From: Chitinibacter bivalviorum
Lineage (GTDB): Bacteria; Pseudomonadota; Gammaproteobacteria; Burkholderiales; Chitinibacteraceae
Direction: 5' to 3'
DNA length: 64,000 bases
Assembly: GCF_013403565.1 (NCBI RefSeq)
Contig: NZ_CP058627.1
Span: forward strand, 1,426,001 to 1,490,000
Below, piece by piece: positions 53,801 to 61,965 of this stretch. Numbering within the stretch: the stretch's first letter is position 1; each line of letters starts with the position of its first letter. The notes below the pieces were generated by a model that had not been told where the DNA came from, searched no databases, and saw nothing but the letters and a program-made list of their open reading frames with translations. A program made the translations under genes and the position numbers.

Positions 53801-56800
53801 CACCAACTCAAGCAGTACGACGCCTGATATCTCCCTCGGTACGAATCAAGTCCTTGAACATACCGCAGGACACAGTTCGGGGATTGCCATTGAGCAACGC
53901 CAAATTAACAGTGCCATTATCAATGCAGCCCAAGCAGGCACTGTACATGCACAGGGTAGTGGTTCAATCTCGGTGGAAAGTCCGACTTTAAGTCGTGCCA
54001 CTGGCCCGCAAGACAACGCCGTACAACAACAAGCCTCGGGAACGGTCAGTCAAATCCTGGCCGCGACAAGTCAGCTCGCCACAGCACCCACTCAGTTGAG
54101 TAACCAGACCCAAGCAACACTTCAGCAAGTCCAAGATGCCAAAGGCACCATCCTGCAAAAGGTACGCACCTTGAACGTCGCATTTGGCCTGCCCAATAAC
54201 AGCCTGTTTAAGACCAATACTAAGCCAGGCAGCCATTATTTGGTTGAAACCGATCCCCGCTTTGCTGGTTATAAAAACTGGCGTAGCTCGGACTACATGC
54301 TCAAAGAGTTGCAGCTCGACCCCGACTTGATTCAAAAACGATTAGGCGATGGGTTTTACGAACAGAAATTAATCAGGGAACAAGTTGCCCAATTAACTGG
54401 ACAGCGCTTCCTCGGTAATTTCACTGATGATGATGCGCAATATGCGGCCTTGCAAGATCAAGGCGTCGCCTTTGCCAAAGCGCACAATTTGCGCCCCGGT
54501 GTCGAGCTAACCGCCGATCAAATGGCGCAACTGACGGCAGATATGGTGTGGCTGGTCGAGCAAAATGTCACCCTCCCAGATGGCACCGTTACTCAGGCGT
54601 TGGTGCCCAAAGTCTATACCATGGTGCGAGAGGGTGATATCAATGGCAGTGGCAGTTTAATTGCTGGCCGTGACATCAATATCAAGCTCGATAGCCTATT
54701 TAAATCCAATGGCACCCTCGCTGCAAAAAATAGTCTTCAGCTGGTCGCCAATGACATCGAGCTCACAGGCGGACGCGTGCAAGGCAACACCATCAATCTG
54801 GCCGCCAACCAGGATTTGAAGCAACTGGGCGGTGTCATTGAAGGGCTCAGCAAAGTCCAACTCAGCGCGGGGCGAGACATCGTGATCGCCAGCAACTCGC
54901 GCACCCAAAGCAGCTCAACGACCCTCGATCAAGCGCCGGTCGGTTATGGCCGCAGCGTGACAAATGTGAGCAGCACCACGCTGGGAGAGCGAACCGGAAT
55001 TTCAGTGGCCGGAGATGGTGGCACACTCGTCATCCGCGCAGGACGTGATTTAACCCTCACCGCTGCCGACATTAACAACAGTGGTGCACAAGGTACCAGT
55101 ACCCTCACAGCTGGGCGTAATTTAGCACTTAACACCGTTGAGGAAACCTCAAACACCAGTCAAATCTGGCAAAAACCGAACAACACGCGCTCTGAAAAAA
55201 CGCAGACGCTGCAAGGCAGCGAAATTCATGCGGCGGGGGATGTGACGCTCAAAGCCGGACAAGACCTCACCGTCACGGCCGCCACCTTGCGCAGTGAAAA
55301 TGGCGATCTCAACCTCAATGCAGGCAAGGACCTCACCATTACAGCGGGGATGGCGCGCCAAACCAGCGAAGAAGCGCATCAAACCACATCCAAGCGGCTA
55401 CTCTCAAAACAAAGTACCACGACGCTACATGAAAGCACCCAGGAAAGCGCAGTGGGCAGCACCCTCAGTGCAGAGAATATTAATCTGCAAAGTGGCCATG
55501 ACTTGAACGTCATGGGCAGCACCGTCGTCGGTAGCAAAGATGTCAACATCAAAGCTGGGCATGACCTCAACATCGCCAGTGTCACCGAAAGCAGCACCGA
55601 ACACACCTTCACCGAAACCAAAAAATCTGGGCTAATGAGTACTGGCGGTGCAAGCTTTACCTACGGCAAACAGAAACAAAGCCAAGACACCCAGATTAGC
55701 GGTACAGAACAAAGTCATAGCGGTAGCCAAATCGGCAGTCTCAATGGCAATGTCACCTTGACTGCAGCCAATGGCGCACATATCAGCGGCAGTGAAGTGA
55801 AGACCCCGAATGGCGACATCACGGTCGCGGCAGACCATATTCTGATCGACACGGGCACGGACCAGCAACGCCGAACGGATACTCAGAAGTTTGAACAAAA
55901 AGGCATCACAGTCGCCGTCAGTGCCCCCGTCATTAGTGCTCTCGAAGCGACCAAAACGGCCGCCGACATGGTTAAAACCGCAGGGGCCACCAAAGACAGC
56001 CGTGTCGCCCTTCTCGCGGGCACCACAGCCGGACTCGCAGCTAAAAATGCTTACGATGGCCTCAATACGGCAGCAAAGAGCAAAGACGGCGTGACTGGCA
56101 TCAACGTCAGTGTGAGCTATGGAGAGACCAAATCCACCAGCACCACAAATTCGAACAGCCAAACGCACAATGGCAGTAGCCTGGAAGCTGGGGGTAACCT
56201 CAAACTCATCGCCAGTGGCTCTGGCAAAAATAGCAACATTAACGTCATTGGCAGTGACCTCAAAGCCGGTAAAGATCTGACCTTAGCGGCCGATGGCGAC
56301 ATCACCCTGCAAGCAGCCCAAGACACCCATAACCGCAATAGCAGCAACAGCTCAAGCAGTAGCAGCTTCGGTGTTAGCTATGGGATCGGTAAAGGCACAG
56401 CGGGTCTGTCGGTCAATGCCAGCGCCAGTAAGAGTAAAGGTAGTGGCAGTGGTAACGACATCAACTGGCTCAATAGCCACGCCAGCGCCGGCGAAACGCT
56501 CAGCATCACCAGCGGTGGCGACACCAACCTCAAAGGTGCCACTGCGACTGGCAAACACATTGTGGCCGACATTGGTGGCAATTTGAATATTGAAAGCCTG
56601 CAAGACAGCAGCAAATACGACAGCCAACAAAAATCCATCGGCGGCAGTATTTCGGTCGGCTTGACCAGTGTAAGCGGCAGCCTCAATGTCGGACGGGATA
56701 AAACCCACGCCGACTACCTCGCCGTGAACGAGCAAAGCGGGCTCAATGCTGGCAAAGGTGGATTTGACATCAAAGTCAAAGGCAATACCGACCTCAAAGG

Positions 56801-58748
56801 CAGCGTCATCACCAGTGAAGCCGACGCCAGCAAGAACAAGCTGAGTACCGGCACCCTCACCACCAGCGATTTGAACAATCACGCGGAATACACTGCCAGC
56901 AGCGTTGGCATCGGCGTCGGATTTGGCTCCAACTTTGGGAAAGAAAAAGACGGCAGTGCTGGCACAAACCCCGGTACCGTGACGAGTGGCAAAACGGCTG
57001 GTAATGGCATCAAAGCCAACACCCCAGTGGTGATGGCCGCCAAAGGCGATGACAGCAGTACGACCCGCAGCGGCATTGCCGCTGGCAATATCACCATCAC
57101 CAATGAAGATGCACAGCAACAGTTGACTGGCAAAACTGCCGCCGAACAGCTGGCCAGTTTGAATCGGGATACCGGCAACACGGCCGGTCATCTCGCCAAC
57201 AACTACGACCAAGCGCAAATTGACGTTGCCTTCAAAGTCACCAAGGAATTCATCAACCAAAGTGGCACCTTTATGGCCAATCGTGCTGCCGAAGCCGATG
57301 CCAAGAAAAAAGAAATTAGCCTCTACCCTGAAGGCAGCCAAGAACGAAAAGATGCCCAAGCGGCTTACGATGAAGCCGCCAAATGGAGCCCCGGTGGTGA
57401 ATATGGCCGCGCGATGACCGTACTGCAAGTCGCCGCAGGCGGCAATGTGACTGGCGGCATGGGCAACCTGATGCAAAGCGCCGCTGTCAGCTACATCCAA
57501 AGTCTGGGCGTCGAAAAGGTCAAAGAATTCGCCGACAGCTTTGAAAAAGTCCCTGGTGTGAAAGACGAAAGCAGTGAAAGCGCACGAACAGCCTTTCACG
57601 CCATCCTCGCCTGCGCGGGTGCAGCAGCCACCGGGCAAAATTGCGGCAGCGGAGCACTCGGTGCCGCCTCCAGCGTGATCCTCAATAATGTCGCAGACCA
57701 ACTCCAGCACATCGACGGCAGCAACCTTAGCGCGGAAGAAAAAGAGCAGCGAAAAAATGCGATTGGCTCCATGGTTGCGGGCATTGCGCTGATGGCGGGT
57801 GGGGATGCAAGTGCGGCCAATGGCGCGGCGCAGATTGAGATGGAGAATAACTACCTGACTCCAAAGCAAATTACATCGAAGCAAGATGAATTAACAAAAG
57901 CAAAAACTAAAGCTGAGCGAGATGCAATCGAAAATAAATATGCTGAAAAAGATGCTCAACAAGCCCAAGAGGCGGGGAAAAAACTGATAACCAATCAATT
58001 AGGCGTAATGACTCCCGAGGAGTTCTCGCAAATAAGGGACAGCTTGCAGTTATTAGCCCAAAACCCATCCTGTAATACGGAGTGCCGCAGTGATGCAGAG
58101 CGCGGAGTAAAACAACTCAATATCTACCTGACTGCATATGACAAACATCAGGAAAATTTAAAAAGCCAAGAGTTTGTTAATACCGTTGGCAATGTGCTAT
58201 TGGCGCTGATACCAATGGAGCGAATTGCTGCTCTTGCCAAATCTGGTCCAACTGCATTAGCAGGTAGTCTAGTTAAGCAATTCGGGGCGGATATTGCAGG
58301 TTCATCCGTGACAGGGGCAAAGACTGCGGGTAGGATTGAGGTCGCAAACACGGGAGTTGCAGCAACAGAAGCTGAAGTTTTAGCCAAGGTTCATGGCGGT
58401 CGTAGTCCATTCACAGAAATAAATGGGGCTCTTGGCGAGGCACATGGCTGGCAACGTGCATTAGAATCCGGTCATGTACCTATTTCCGAGCCTGGCAAGG
58501 CATCAGTGCCTGGGGCTGACTTTATTACATATAATCCAGAAACAAAATCGATTGTAGTTTGGGATGCTAAGTATCGCGCCCCTGGTGGAAGCTACCCTTC
58601 TTCTCTTCCTGCGGAAAAACTAAAAGCGTGGAGTGCAGAAGTATCTGCTGCTGTCAAAAATATGCCACCTGGCGCAGATCAACGTGCGGCTCAGCGTGCT
58701 TTGGATTCTGGACGCGTAACAGGTCAAATTTTCAAATGGCCTCAGTAG
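47859..58748 (+). CDS. cdiA: CdiA-like filamentous exoprotein with C-terminal toxin
   Basis: A 3,629-residue TpsA. Start MNQSLYRIVFNQSRG is an extended signal peptide (ESPR); the frame opens at 47832 but this ATG is the family start. The TPS domain follows (VIIANPSGIQCDGCGFIN). Five near-identical units of about 145 residues lie at 49.35-51.3 kb, then haemagglutinin repeats. The pretoxin segment ends in MENNYLTP (57840-57851), a variant of the VENN boundary. The last 298 residues carry DFITYN and VWDAK (Asp3554, Asp3569, Lys3571), a PD-(D/E)xK-like nuclease pattern. That end is AT-richer than the rest. The gene for a candidate immunity protein follows. Confidence 0.9.
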   Translation: MNQSLYRIVFNQSRGLLMVVAENVTGQGKTSTQSAQAPQTRARLITRISALRFAFLAALGAVTLLMPVQAAVQSDHQAPTSQQPTILKTANGVEQVNIQTPSAGGVSRNTYSQFDVDRGGVILNNSRKDVQTQQGGWVQGNPWLATGSARIILNEVRSSNPSSLKGYVEVAGQRAEVIIANPSGIQCDGCGFINASRATLTTGSAIFSGDSLTGFRVGQGAITISGAGMDASLTDYTSLIARSVQVNAGVWANNLNVTTGTGDVAVTGDSIIPSTQAASGPAPTFAIDVAQLGGMYAGQIHLIGTEAGVGVRNAGQIGASAGEVIVQADGRISNSGLINATTQVQIKGAQGFENSGNLYANQATTVQVTGSLSNSGVIAAGGDVTLQAKGGLGQISNTGTGTLVAGLKADGNLGDSGNLSAQADSQIDAAGLLASGGEQHWSAPQASLANSQLIARTFSLAGDQLDLHDAKANIGTTLDLQAHQSLNTAGAQLSADQLKINTPQLDNRNGQLIQTGNADLTLAVSQQIDNRGGRIATNARNLTLTSTELLNDHGQIEHAGSGTLSIQAVDQHGEQSRMTSTGVMNLSGQTLNYSHSELQANAISLNHSDAVLDGSKLTSRDGLSINTQHTLSTQHAQLNADQMTISAENLNNQGGTWQQSGQGDTQIVVSQVMNNAGGRIASNGQNLTIHAAEINQDQARIEHAGTGSLTIDSANQHGHQAELGSAGEAHFSGQTLQYTNGKIQANQIQFTHTNATLDGSTITSQHGLRADIGQTLSSQQATLNADQMTVNASTFNNQGGQWLQSGQGDTQFNITGQFDHTGGRLATNGQNLTIQAGTLVTDQARIEHAGTGVLRLQANQQSGTQTHLASQGTLQIAGGSLSYTQSDLQANTINLTGQTATLDGSTLTSNGQLNVRVDQTLSTRNVDVHAAQLTVTASSLNNQGGQWKQSGQGDTQFNVATQMNNSQGQLTTNARNVTIHAGELINDQAHITHAGTGTLSLESANQYGDQTQITTAGNLTLTGDTLSYTHGTLQAQQIELTHTNATLDGSSITSQQGLQAHIDQTLTSRLAHLKADQLTVNAGELNNQGGEWLQSGAADTSFTVRTRLDNTDGKIATNGQNLSLNAVEILNHNASIEHAGTGSLLLNAPQLDNHGGEILSQGAVRIDSATIQNGSGTIQGQQLTLQGDTLDNQQGLLLQKGSAATQIQLSGALDNRNGIIASNGNTSLTAGSLDNRGGKWLQQNDSHLQIHLDGSLNNSDAGIIQAQQLHIQSADLSNHQGKIVASDMLDIHTSGALDNHAGTLAAQNQVKLYSGDLNNQAGTIAAVAGDVQLTTQGLNNQQGKLLAATTLTLNSGALDNQQGVINGQQLTLDSTQHQINNAGGTINASGQLSIQSGAFDNTAGQVRAGTDLSLDTHGQTLTNTNSGTDKGIQAGGNLTLSSGDVNNNAGLIYTRQDLSMHSGVLNNGGRILAEQNLQFTGTEVNNLTGQIQAGGNLTLNADRIDNQNSLIRAGGTTTLTATLLNNHNTQAANQGIEGQNITLTTHTLDNRSGDIRADQRLDIVSDGQVLNGQGLVAAGQATAIRDQNLGNKQLNIQNDSGQIQSGHTLALNVASYSGTAGRLASMGDLNFSVLGDYTHQGTFESNGNLSISTTGQFMNPGVIRAGQTLTVQGAGIDNQTTGELSAGSLHLNTTGTLTNRGLLDGGFTWLEVGTLNNVGTGRIYGDYLSIAATTLNNGEENGTAATIAARQQLDLGVGTLNNSEHGYIFSAGDMHIGGQLDANQEAQGQATLISNRSATIESLGNITINAAQVENKDLHLVLGEQISAPTPVEYYLAGGKQYRPDEVSIKPAVPMVYSPADGAPNYLVTPDGEVDQWYQVSATRTTHETKVMSSDAAKIVSGGNLSITAGHLLNDNSQIIAGNTLTMTLSSPIENLAATGTRTIDETGTSTHYWNVATYGAGCHQCGFPGGTYVLNNSPGSTNSSSTTPDISLGTNQVLEHTAGHSSGIAIEQRQINSAIINAAQAGTVHAQGSGSISVESPTLSRATGPQDNAVQQQASGTVSQILAATSQLATAPTQLSNQTQATLQQVQDAKGTILQKVRTLNVAFGLPNNSLFKTNTKPGSHYLVETDPRFAGYKNWRSSDYMLKELQLDPDLIQKRLGDGFYEQKLIREQVAQLTGQRFLGNFTDDDAQYAALQDQGVAFAKAHNLRPGVELTADQMAQLTADMVWLVEQNVTLPDGTVTQALVPKVYTMVREGDINGSGSLIAGRDINIKLDSLFKSNGTLAAKNSLQLVANDIELTGGRVQGNTINLAANQDLKQLGGVIEGLSKVQLSAGRDIVIASNSRTQSSSTTLDQAPVGYGRSVTNVSSTTLGERTGISVAGDGGTLVIRAGRDLTLTAADINNSGAQGTSTLTAGRNLALNTVEETSNTSQIWQKPNNTRSEKTQTLQGSEIHAAGDVTLKAGQDLTVTAATLRSENGDLNLNAGKDLTITAGMARQTSEEAHQTTSKRLLSKQSTTTLHESTQESAVGSTLSAENINLQSGHDLNVMGSTVVGSKDVNIKAGHDLNIASVTESSTEHTFTETKKSGLMSTGGASFTYGKQKQSQDTQISGTEQSHSGSQIGSLNGNVTLTAANGAHISGSEVKTPNGDITVAADHILIDTGTDQQRRTDTQKFEQKGITVAVSAPVISALEATKTAADMVKTAGATKDSRVALLAGTTAGLAAKNAYDGLNTAAKSKDGVTGINVSVSYGETKSTSTTNSNSQTHNGSSLEAGGNLKLIASGSGKNSNINVIGSDLKAGKDLTLAADGDITLQAAQDTHNRNSSNSSSSSSFGVSYGIGKGTAGLSVNASASKSKGSGSGNDINWLNSHASAGETLSITSGGDTNLKGATATGKHIVADIGGNLNIESLQDSSKYDSQQKSIGGSISVGLTSVSGSLNVGRDKTHADYLAVNEQSGLNAGKGGFDIKVKGNTDLKGSVITSEADASKNKLSTGTLTTSDLNNHAEYTASSVGIGVGFGSNFGKEKDGSAGTNPGTVTSGKTAGNGIKANTPVVMAAKGDDSSTTRSGIAAGNITITNEDAQQQLTGKTAAEQLASLNRDTGNTAGHLANNYDQAQIDVAFKVTKEFINQSGTFMANRAAEADAKKKEISLYPEGSQERKDAQAAYDEAAKWSPGGEYGRAMTVLQVAAGGNVTGGMGNLMQSAAVSYIQSLGVEKVKEFADSFEKVPGVKDESSESARTAFHAILACAGAAATGQNCGSGALGAASSVILNNVADQLQHIDGSNLSAEEKEQRKNAIGSMVAGIALMAGGDASAANGAAQIEMENNYLTPKQITSKQDELTKAKTKAERDAIENKYAEKDAQQAQEAGKKLITNQLGVMTPEEFSQIRDSLQLLAQNPSCNTECRSDAERGVKQLNIYLTAYDKHQENLKSQEFVNTVGNVLLALIPMERIAALAKSGPTALAGSLVKQFGADIAGSSVTGAKTAGRIEVANTGVAATEAEVLAKVHGGRSPFTEINGALGEAHGWQRALESGHVPISEPGKASVPGADFITYNPETKSIVVWDAKYRAPGGSYPSSLPAEKLKAWSAEVSAAVKNMPPGADQRAAQRALDSGRVTGQIFKWPQ
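49350..51300 (+). repeat. Tandem ~145-residue coding repeats in cdiA
   Basis: Units begin near 49375, 49810, 50245, 50680 and 51113, about 435 bp apart. Each has NNQGGxWxQSGQGDTQ followed by ARIEHAGTG and a TLDGSxITS block (the first and last more diverged). Similar DNA makes length change by recombination possible. Confidence 0.75.
57852..58748 (+). other. CdiA C-terminal toxin module
   Basis: The part after MENN (298 residues). It begins with a helical Lys/Glu-rich stretch and a hydrophobic segment (TVGNVLLALIPMERIAAL) that may serve in target-cell entry. It ends with ADFITYNPETKSIVVWDAKY. The Asp, Asp-Ala-Lys pattern suggests a metal-dependent nuclease. Its AT-richness compared with the upstream part fits the known exchange of such modules. 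Confidence 0.65.
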
Positions 58749-58757
58749 GGAGGGTAA

Positions 58758-59249
58758 ATGATTAAAGACTCAACAGAATGGGAGAGGCTAGTAACCCTTT
58801 CCAAAGGTATTCTTCTGAACGCAATAGTTGCAAATGCTGTTCCACTTGGTGACGATCTATACCAAATTGGCCCATCAGCATATTGCATTGTGGATGATCC
58901 GGATGTGGCGCGGGATCATTTAACGGTTGTCTCCCTTTTGTGGGCTTGTAGTGCAAGTGCAGCAAGAAGAGCCTATTACAATGATATTGAGGCCGATGAC
59001 TTAGTTCAAAGGTCTCCTCCTGATCATGTATTTCCGGGGATTAAAGACGGGAGTGCCTATGTTGACATTTTGCGTGGATTAAAGGGACTAGGCGTAAATG
59101 GTTTAATGGAGCATGCAAGCTATCGAATCGTAACGGACGGCAAATTTGTTCACAAAAGTATTGAATTCGATAAGGCTATCTATTACTTCCGCTCGCCTGA
59201 TATAGATGATAAAAATCCACCATATGCAATTCTCTGGAAAATGAAATGA
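58758..59249 (+). CDS. cdiI: Candidate CdiI immunity protein
   Basis: A 163-residue cytoplasmic protein starting 9 bp after the toxin stop, with AGGGAGGG in front. Position and size fit the immunity partner that neutralises the cognate CdiA toxin in siblings. Sequence shows a mixed fold (YQIGPSAYCIVDDPDVARDHLTVV, AIYYFRSPDIDDKNPPYAILW). I recognise no family; immunity proteins are too variable to classify by eye. The function is inferred from position only. Confidence 0.65.
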   Translation: MIKDSTEWERLVTLSKGILLNAIVANAVPLGDDLYQIGPSAYCIVDDPDVARDHLTVVSLLWACSASAARRAYYNDIEADDLVQRSPPDHVFPGIKDGSAYVDILRGLKGLGVNGLMEHASYRIVTDGKFVHKSIEFDKAIYYFRSPDIDDKNPPYAILWKMK

Positions 59250-59996
59250 ATTTAACTGCGTGGCTGTTGAGTTGCTGATATTTGCTGGACCAATGGCTTA
59301 CGTAGCAAGTTATTGAAATGCATTTGAAAAGTTGATTCTGAGGTCGGGTAGTCGAATTTCAGTAAATGCATCAATAAATCATCGGTATCAACAGCATATT
59401 CGGCGGAACTGTGGTTGGCGACACGACAACATTCCATGATTTGCAACCAACGTCAAGCGAATTTTTTTGCGTTATTCACTTCCATGATGATGAGGTTTGT
59501 TGGTGACCATTCTTAGCTAGAACCCTGCCTAATTATATTGTTTGTAAAGTCTGCACTGGAAGTTCTGCTACTTTTATATCAAAATAGAAATCTCATATTT
59601 TGCTTCGCATAATCTCATTCGATGCTTCTCACCTCTCCGCAACGCCTCAGTTTATGCGATGAAGAAATCTCACATTATGCGTCTTGCTACATGTTTTGTA
59701 GGATCCCACTAACTTCTAGATATTTCCCACTTTTCTAGATTTCTGGGATTTCAGTTTGAAGCTAAAAAAGCCCCGGAAGGGGCTTTTTTGTTGAACCCTT
59801 GCCATATTTATACACGAAAATCACCGTAGGATTTGCAATCTCCACTGTAGGATTTTGTCTGCTACGGTTACCAAAGCTGAAATTTTAAAGCTCAACCTCA
59901 AGGACTGTTGCTCGGCCATTGCGGACCTTCAGATCTGATTGCTAAGCACGGCGCATGTTATTGTTTGTTTGAAAAACAAACGAAGATTGTTCTATA
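59250..59996. other. Gap with transposon-end-like repeats after cdiI
   Basis: 747 bp without a supported gene. A 64-codon minus-strand frame (59252-59446) starts here and may be a decayed gene. TCTCAYATTWTGC-like motifs recur at 59591, 59613 and 59668. GTAGGATTTGC/GTAGGATTTTG recur at 59826 and 59847 (21 bp apart). A GCCCC/GGGGC terminator lies between. Confidence 0.55.
59763..59792. terminator. Strong bidirectional terminator
   Basis: AAAAAAGCCCC, GGAA, GGGGCTTTTTT. It isolates the cdi locus from the minus-strand genes downstream. Confidence 0.85.
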
Positions 59997-60656
59997 TCAA
60001 GTCTGGCTTTTGCAATATTGGACAATAGCTTTTCCAATGTTTTTTTCTTGCGATCTCTCTAAAATGCTGCGTACATAGTGCTCAGCAGCACCATATGAAA
60101 CTACTGGATTTATTAATGTTATTTCTTGCCAGCTATTTGGATTATTCTTTATATAATCTATGTCGATACCTAAAACTTGCGACGCCGAATAGAAATCGGC
60201 AAAAGAAAATCGATCGTCCCCACTAACAATAACGGCCAAGCCTTCTTCTAACCATATAGGATTGCGAGGTTCTTTTGCGCATTTTAGATTTTTTGTGGCG
60301 ACATGTGTAATTTCATGAGAAATTATTATTTCGTTAAGGCCTTTCTTATTTAGTGCAATTATTTTATGAAAAATAGTAGACCCTTTTTCCCCATTTTCTT
60401 TGTCAAAAAAAGGAGAAAATAACCGATAGCACCAATCTGATTCGCATGCAACTAAGTAAAATTTTTCTGGGGGCCATAGTTTTGATGAAACATTAGCAAT
60501 TGAATTGTTTGTCATCTCTAGAATTAGATTTAATTCTTGCTTGTTGTTATTTTGGATTATTGCTGTGTAGTCACCTTCTATTTTTATGGAAAATATGCTT
60601 ATAAATGCAAGAAATACAAGTATTAATAATATTGCAGCATATTTAACGCTTCTCAT
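59997..60656 (-). CDS. Membrane-anchored zincin-like protein (HExxH)
   Basis: A 219-residue protein. An N-terminal span or uncleaved signal (AAILLILVFLAFISIFSI) is followed by an extracytoplasmic domain. The zinc-peptidase motif is IISHEITHVATKN (near residue 113-117 for HEITH) and a downstream glutamate is in WLEEGLAVIVSG, the gluzincin arrangement of the peptidase MA group. Four cysteines may form disulfides. The DNA is AT-rich compared with the rest of the window, so recent transfer is possible. The substrate is unknown. A small membrane gene lies 17 bp upstream. Confidence 0.75.
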   Translation of the reverse strand: MRSVKYAAILLILVFLAFISIFSIKIEGDYTAIIQNNNKQELNLILEMTNNSIANVSSKLWPPEKFYLVACESDWCYRLFSPFFDKENGEKGSTIFHKIIALNKKGLNEIIISHEITHVATKNLKCAKEPRNPIWLEEGLAVIVSGDDRFSFADFYSASQVLGIDIDYIKNNPNSWQEITLINPVVSYGAAEHYVRSILERSQEKNIGKAIVQYCKSQT

Positions 60657-60673
60657 TATTTTGCACTCAAAAT

Positions 60674-60952
60674 TTAATTTTTATGATTTTGCCTTGTTAA
60701 CATCAACTTGCTTAAAGTTAGCGAAGGCTCTTGTATTTCTTTGTTTGTGTTGAGCGGAATCTTCATTGCTGTTCTTACAAACTTCAGAAGGTTGTTGTAT
60801 GCGACACAGAAAATCAAGTACAAGAATGCCAGCACAATATTGTTTTTTATTTCTAGCTTGTTGCCGATTATTGCTTCTGTAGCTATGCGCATTACAAAAA
60901 GAATAAAGCCTGCAAGTAAGAAGTACATAATATATTTAAAGTATTTACTCAT
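60674..60952 (-). CDS. Small membrane protein, unknown
   Basis: A 92-residue protein with two spans (YIMYFLLAGFILFVMRIATEA and IVLAFLYLIFCVAYNNLL) and a polar tail. The gene is AT-rich and 17 bp upstream of the HExxH protein gene, so the two are probably co-transcribed and may interact. No family recognised. Confidence 0.55.
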   Translation of the reverse strand: MSKYFKYIMYFLLAGFILFVMRIATEAIIGNKLEIKNNIVLAFLYLIFCVAYNNLLKFVRTAMKIPLNTNKEIQEPSLTLSKLMLTRQNHKN

Positions 60953-61965
60953 GGGATCACTGTTGAATTGTGTGGCAGTTGGATTATATGAAAAGTTCTC
61001 TATCTGTTTTGTGTTGGGTTTTTTTTGATTGTATAATATGGCATATTGCTTTTGGCAGAAGAGGTTAATTGGGTGTCAATAGCTTCTGCAAAATAAAATA
61101 TTTAAAATAAGTGGGCAATATAATAGATTGAATTTAATTCGCTGCATACCGGCTTATCTAAAATTTAATTATTAAGCATCTTGTGAATAACTAGCTCAAT
61201 CCATAGGCTACTAGCTCCACGTATTGGAGTTGGTAAACTAATAACAATTGAAATGCTTGGATTTTCTTCTCATGTTAAAGCCAATGCTTCTGCGGATTAA
61301 AATCCGAAACCATAGGGCAGTTTGTACCCCCTTTATTTTGCTTGGAGAAAACGCCTAGACTACCAACTCCAAAGTGGCCGAAATCGCGACCATAACCACC
61401 CGAACCAGACGTTTATTTAAATTGCCAATAACTTCTGATTACTTACAAATTATTGTAAATATCAAGCTTATACTAGCACATACTTACTTAAGTAGTCATG
61501 TATGTTTGACTTGTATTTTATTAAGCATTTTTAATGAGAATTATTTTAGGGCATATCCATAAACTTGGCTTTCTTCCTACATGACTTGGTAGATTGCGGT
61601 AACGATCGTTTTTACAATGTGCAACTAATCTCCTACTGGCCGATTAACTTCAGAAGACATTTGATTGTCACCTTGTACCGTAACTGACGCAAAAGTAAGT
61701 TTTGAAGTGTCGGCCCAAAATAATATGAGTGGCCGCTATGGCCGAGCAGCACAAGCAGGCCCCACAAATACTTAAGGCCGCTACCTGATAGATTGCGGCC
61801 TTTCGTTTTTCAGACAACGACATCGACACATCGGCCAAAGCTGACGTACTAAAAAGCTTCTGCATCAATAGAAATGTTCAGTGCATTGAGTTCAGATTTT
61901 GTAAAACACCACAGTTAGAATGACTACATTTGATGGTGTTCTACCATCATCCTCTGGAGTCACTC
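60953..61965. other. AT-rich gap with dispersed repeat (C)
   Basis: 1,013 bp. The first 700 bp are AT-rich with no supported gene. From 61683 there is TGACGCAAAAGTAAGTT and GAGTGGCCGCTATGGCCGAGC (compare 44371-44440), then a GGCCGC terminator (61774-61803) and ACATCGGCCAAAGCTGACG. So both orientations of the dispersed repeat are joined here. Confidence 0.6.
61774..61803 (+). terminator. GGCCGC terminator, repeat C
   Basis: AAGGCCGC ... GCGGCCTTTCG, the same design as at 42393. Confidence 0.65.

Noticed and set aside
56352..57884. 510-codon minus-strand ORF opposite cdiA
   Set aside because: It is a shadow of the strong cdiA frame. Codon pattern of the plus-strand reading frame explains the missing stops.
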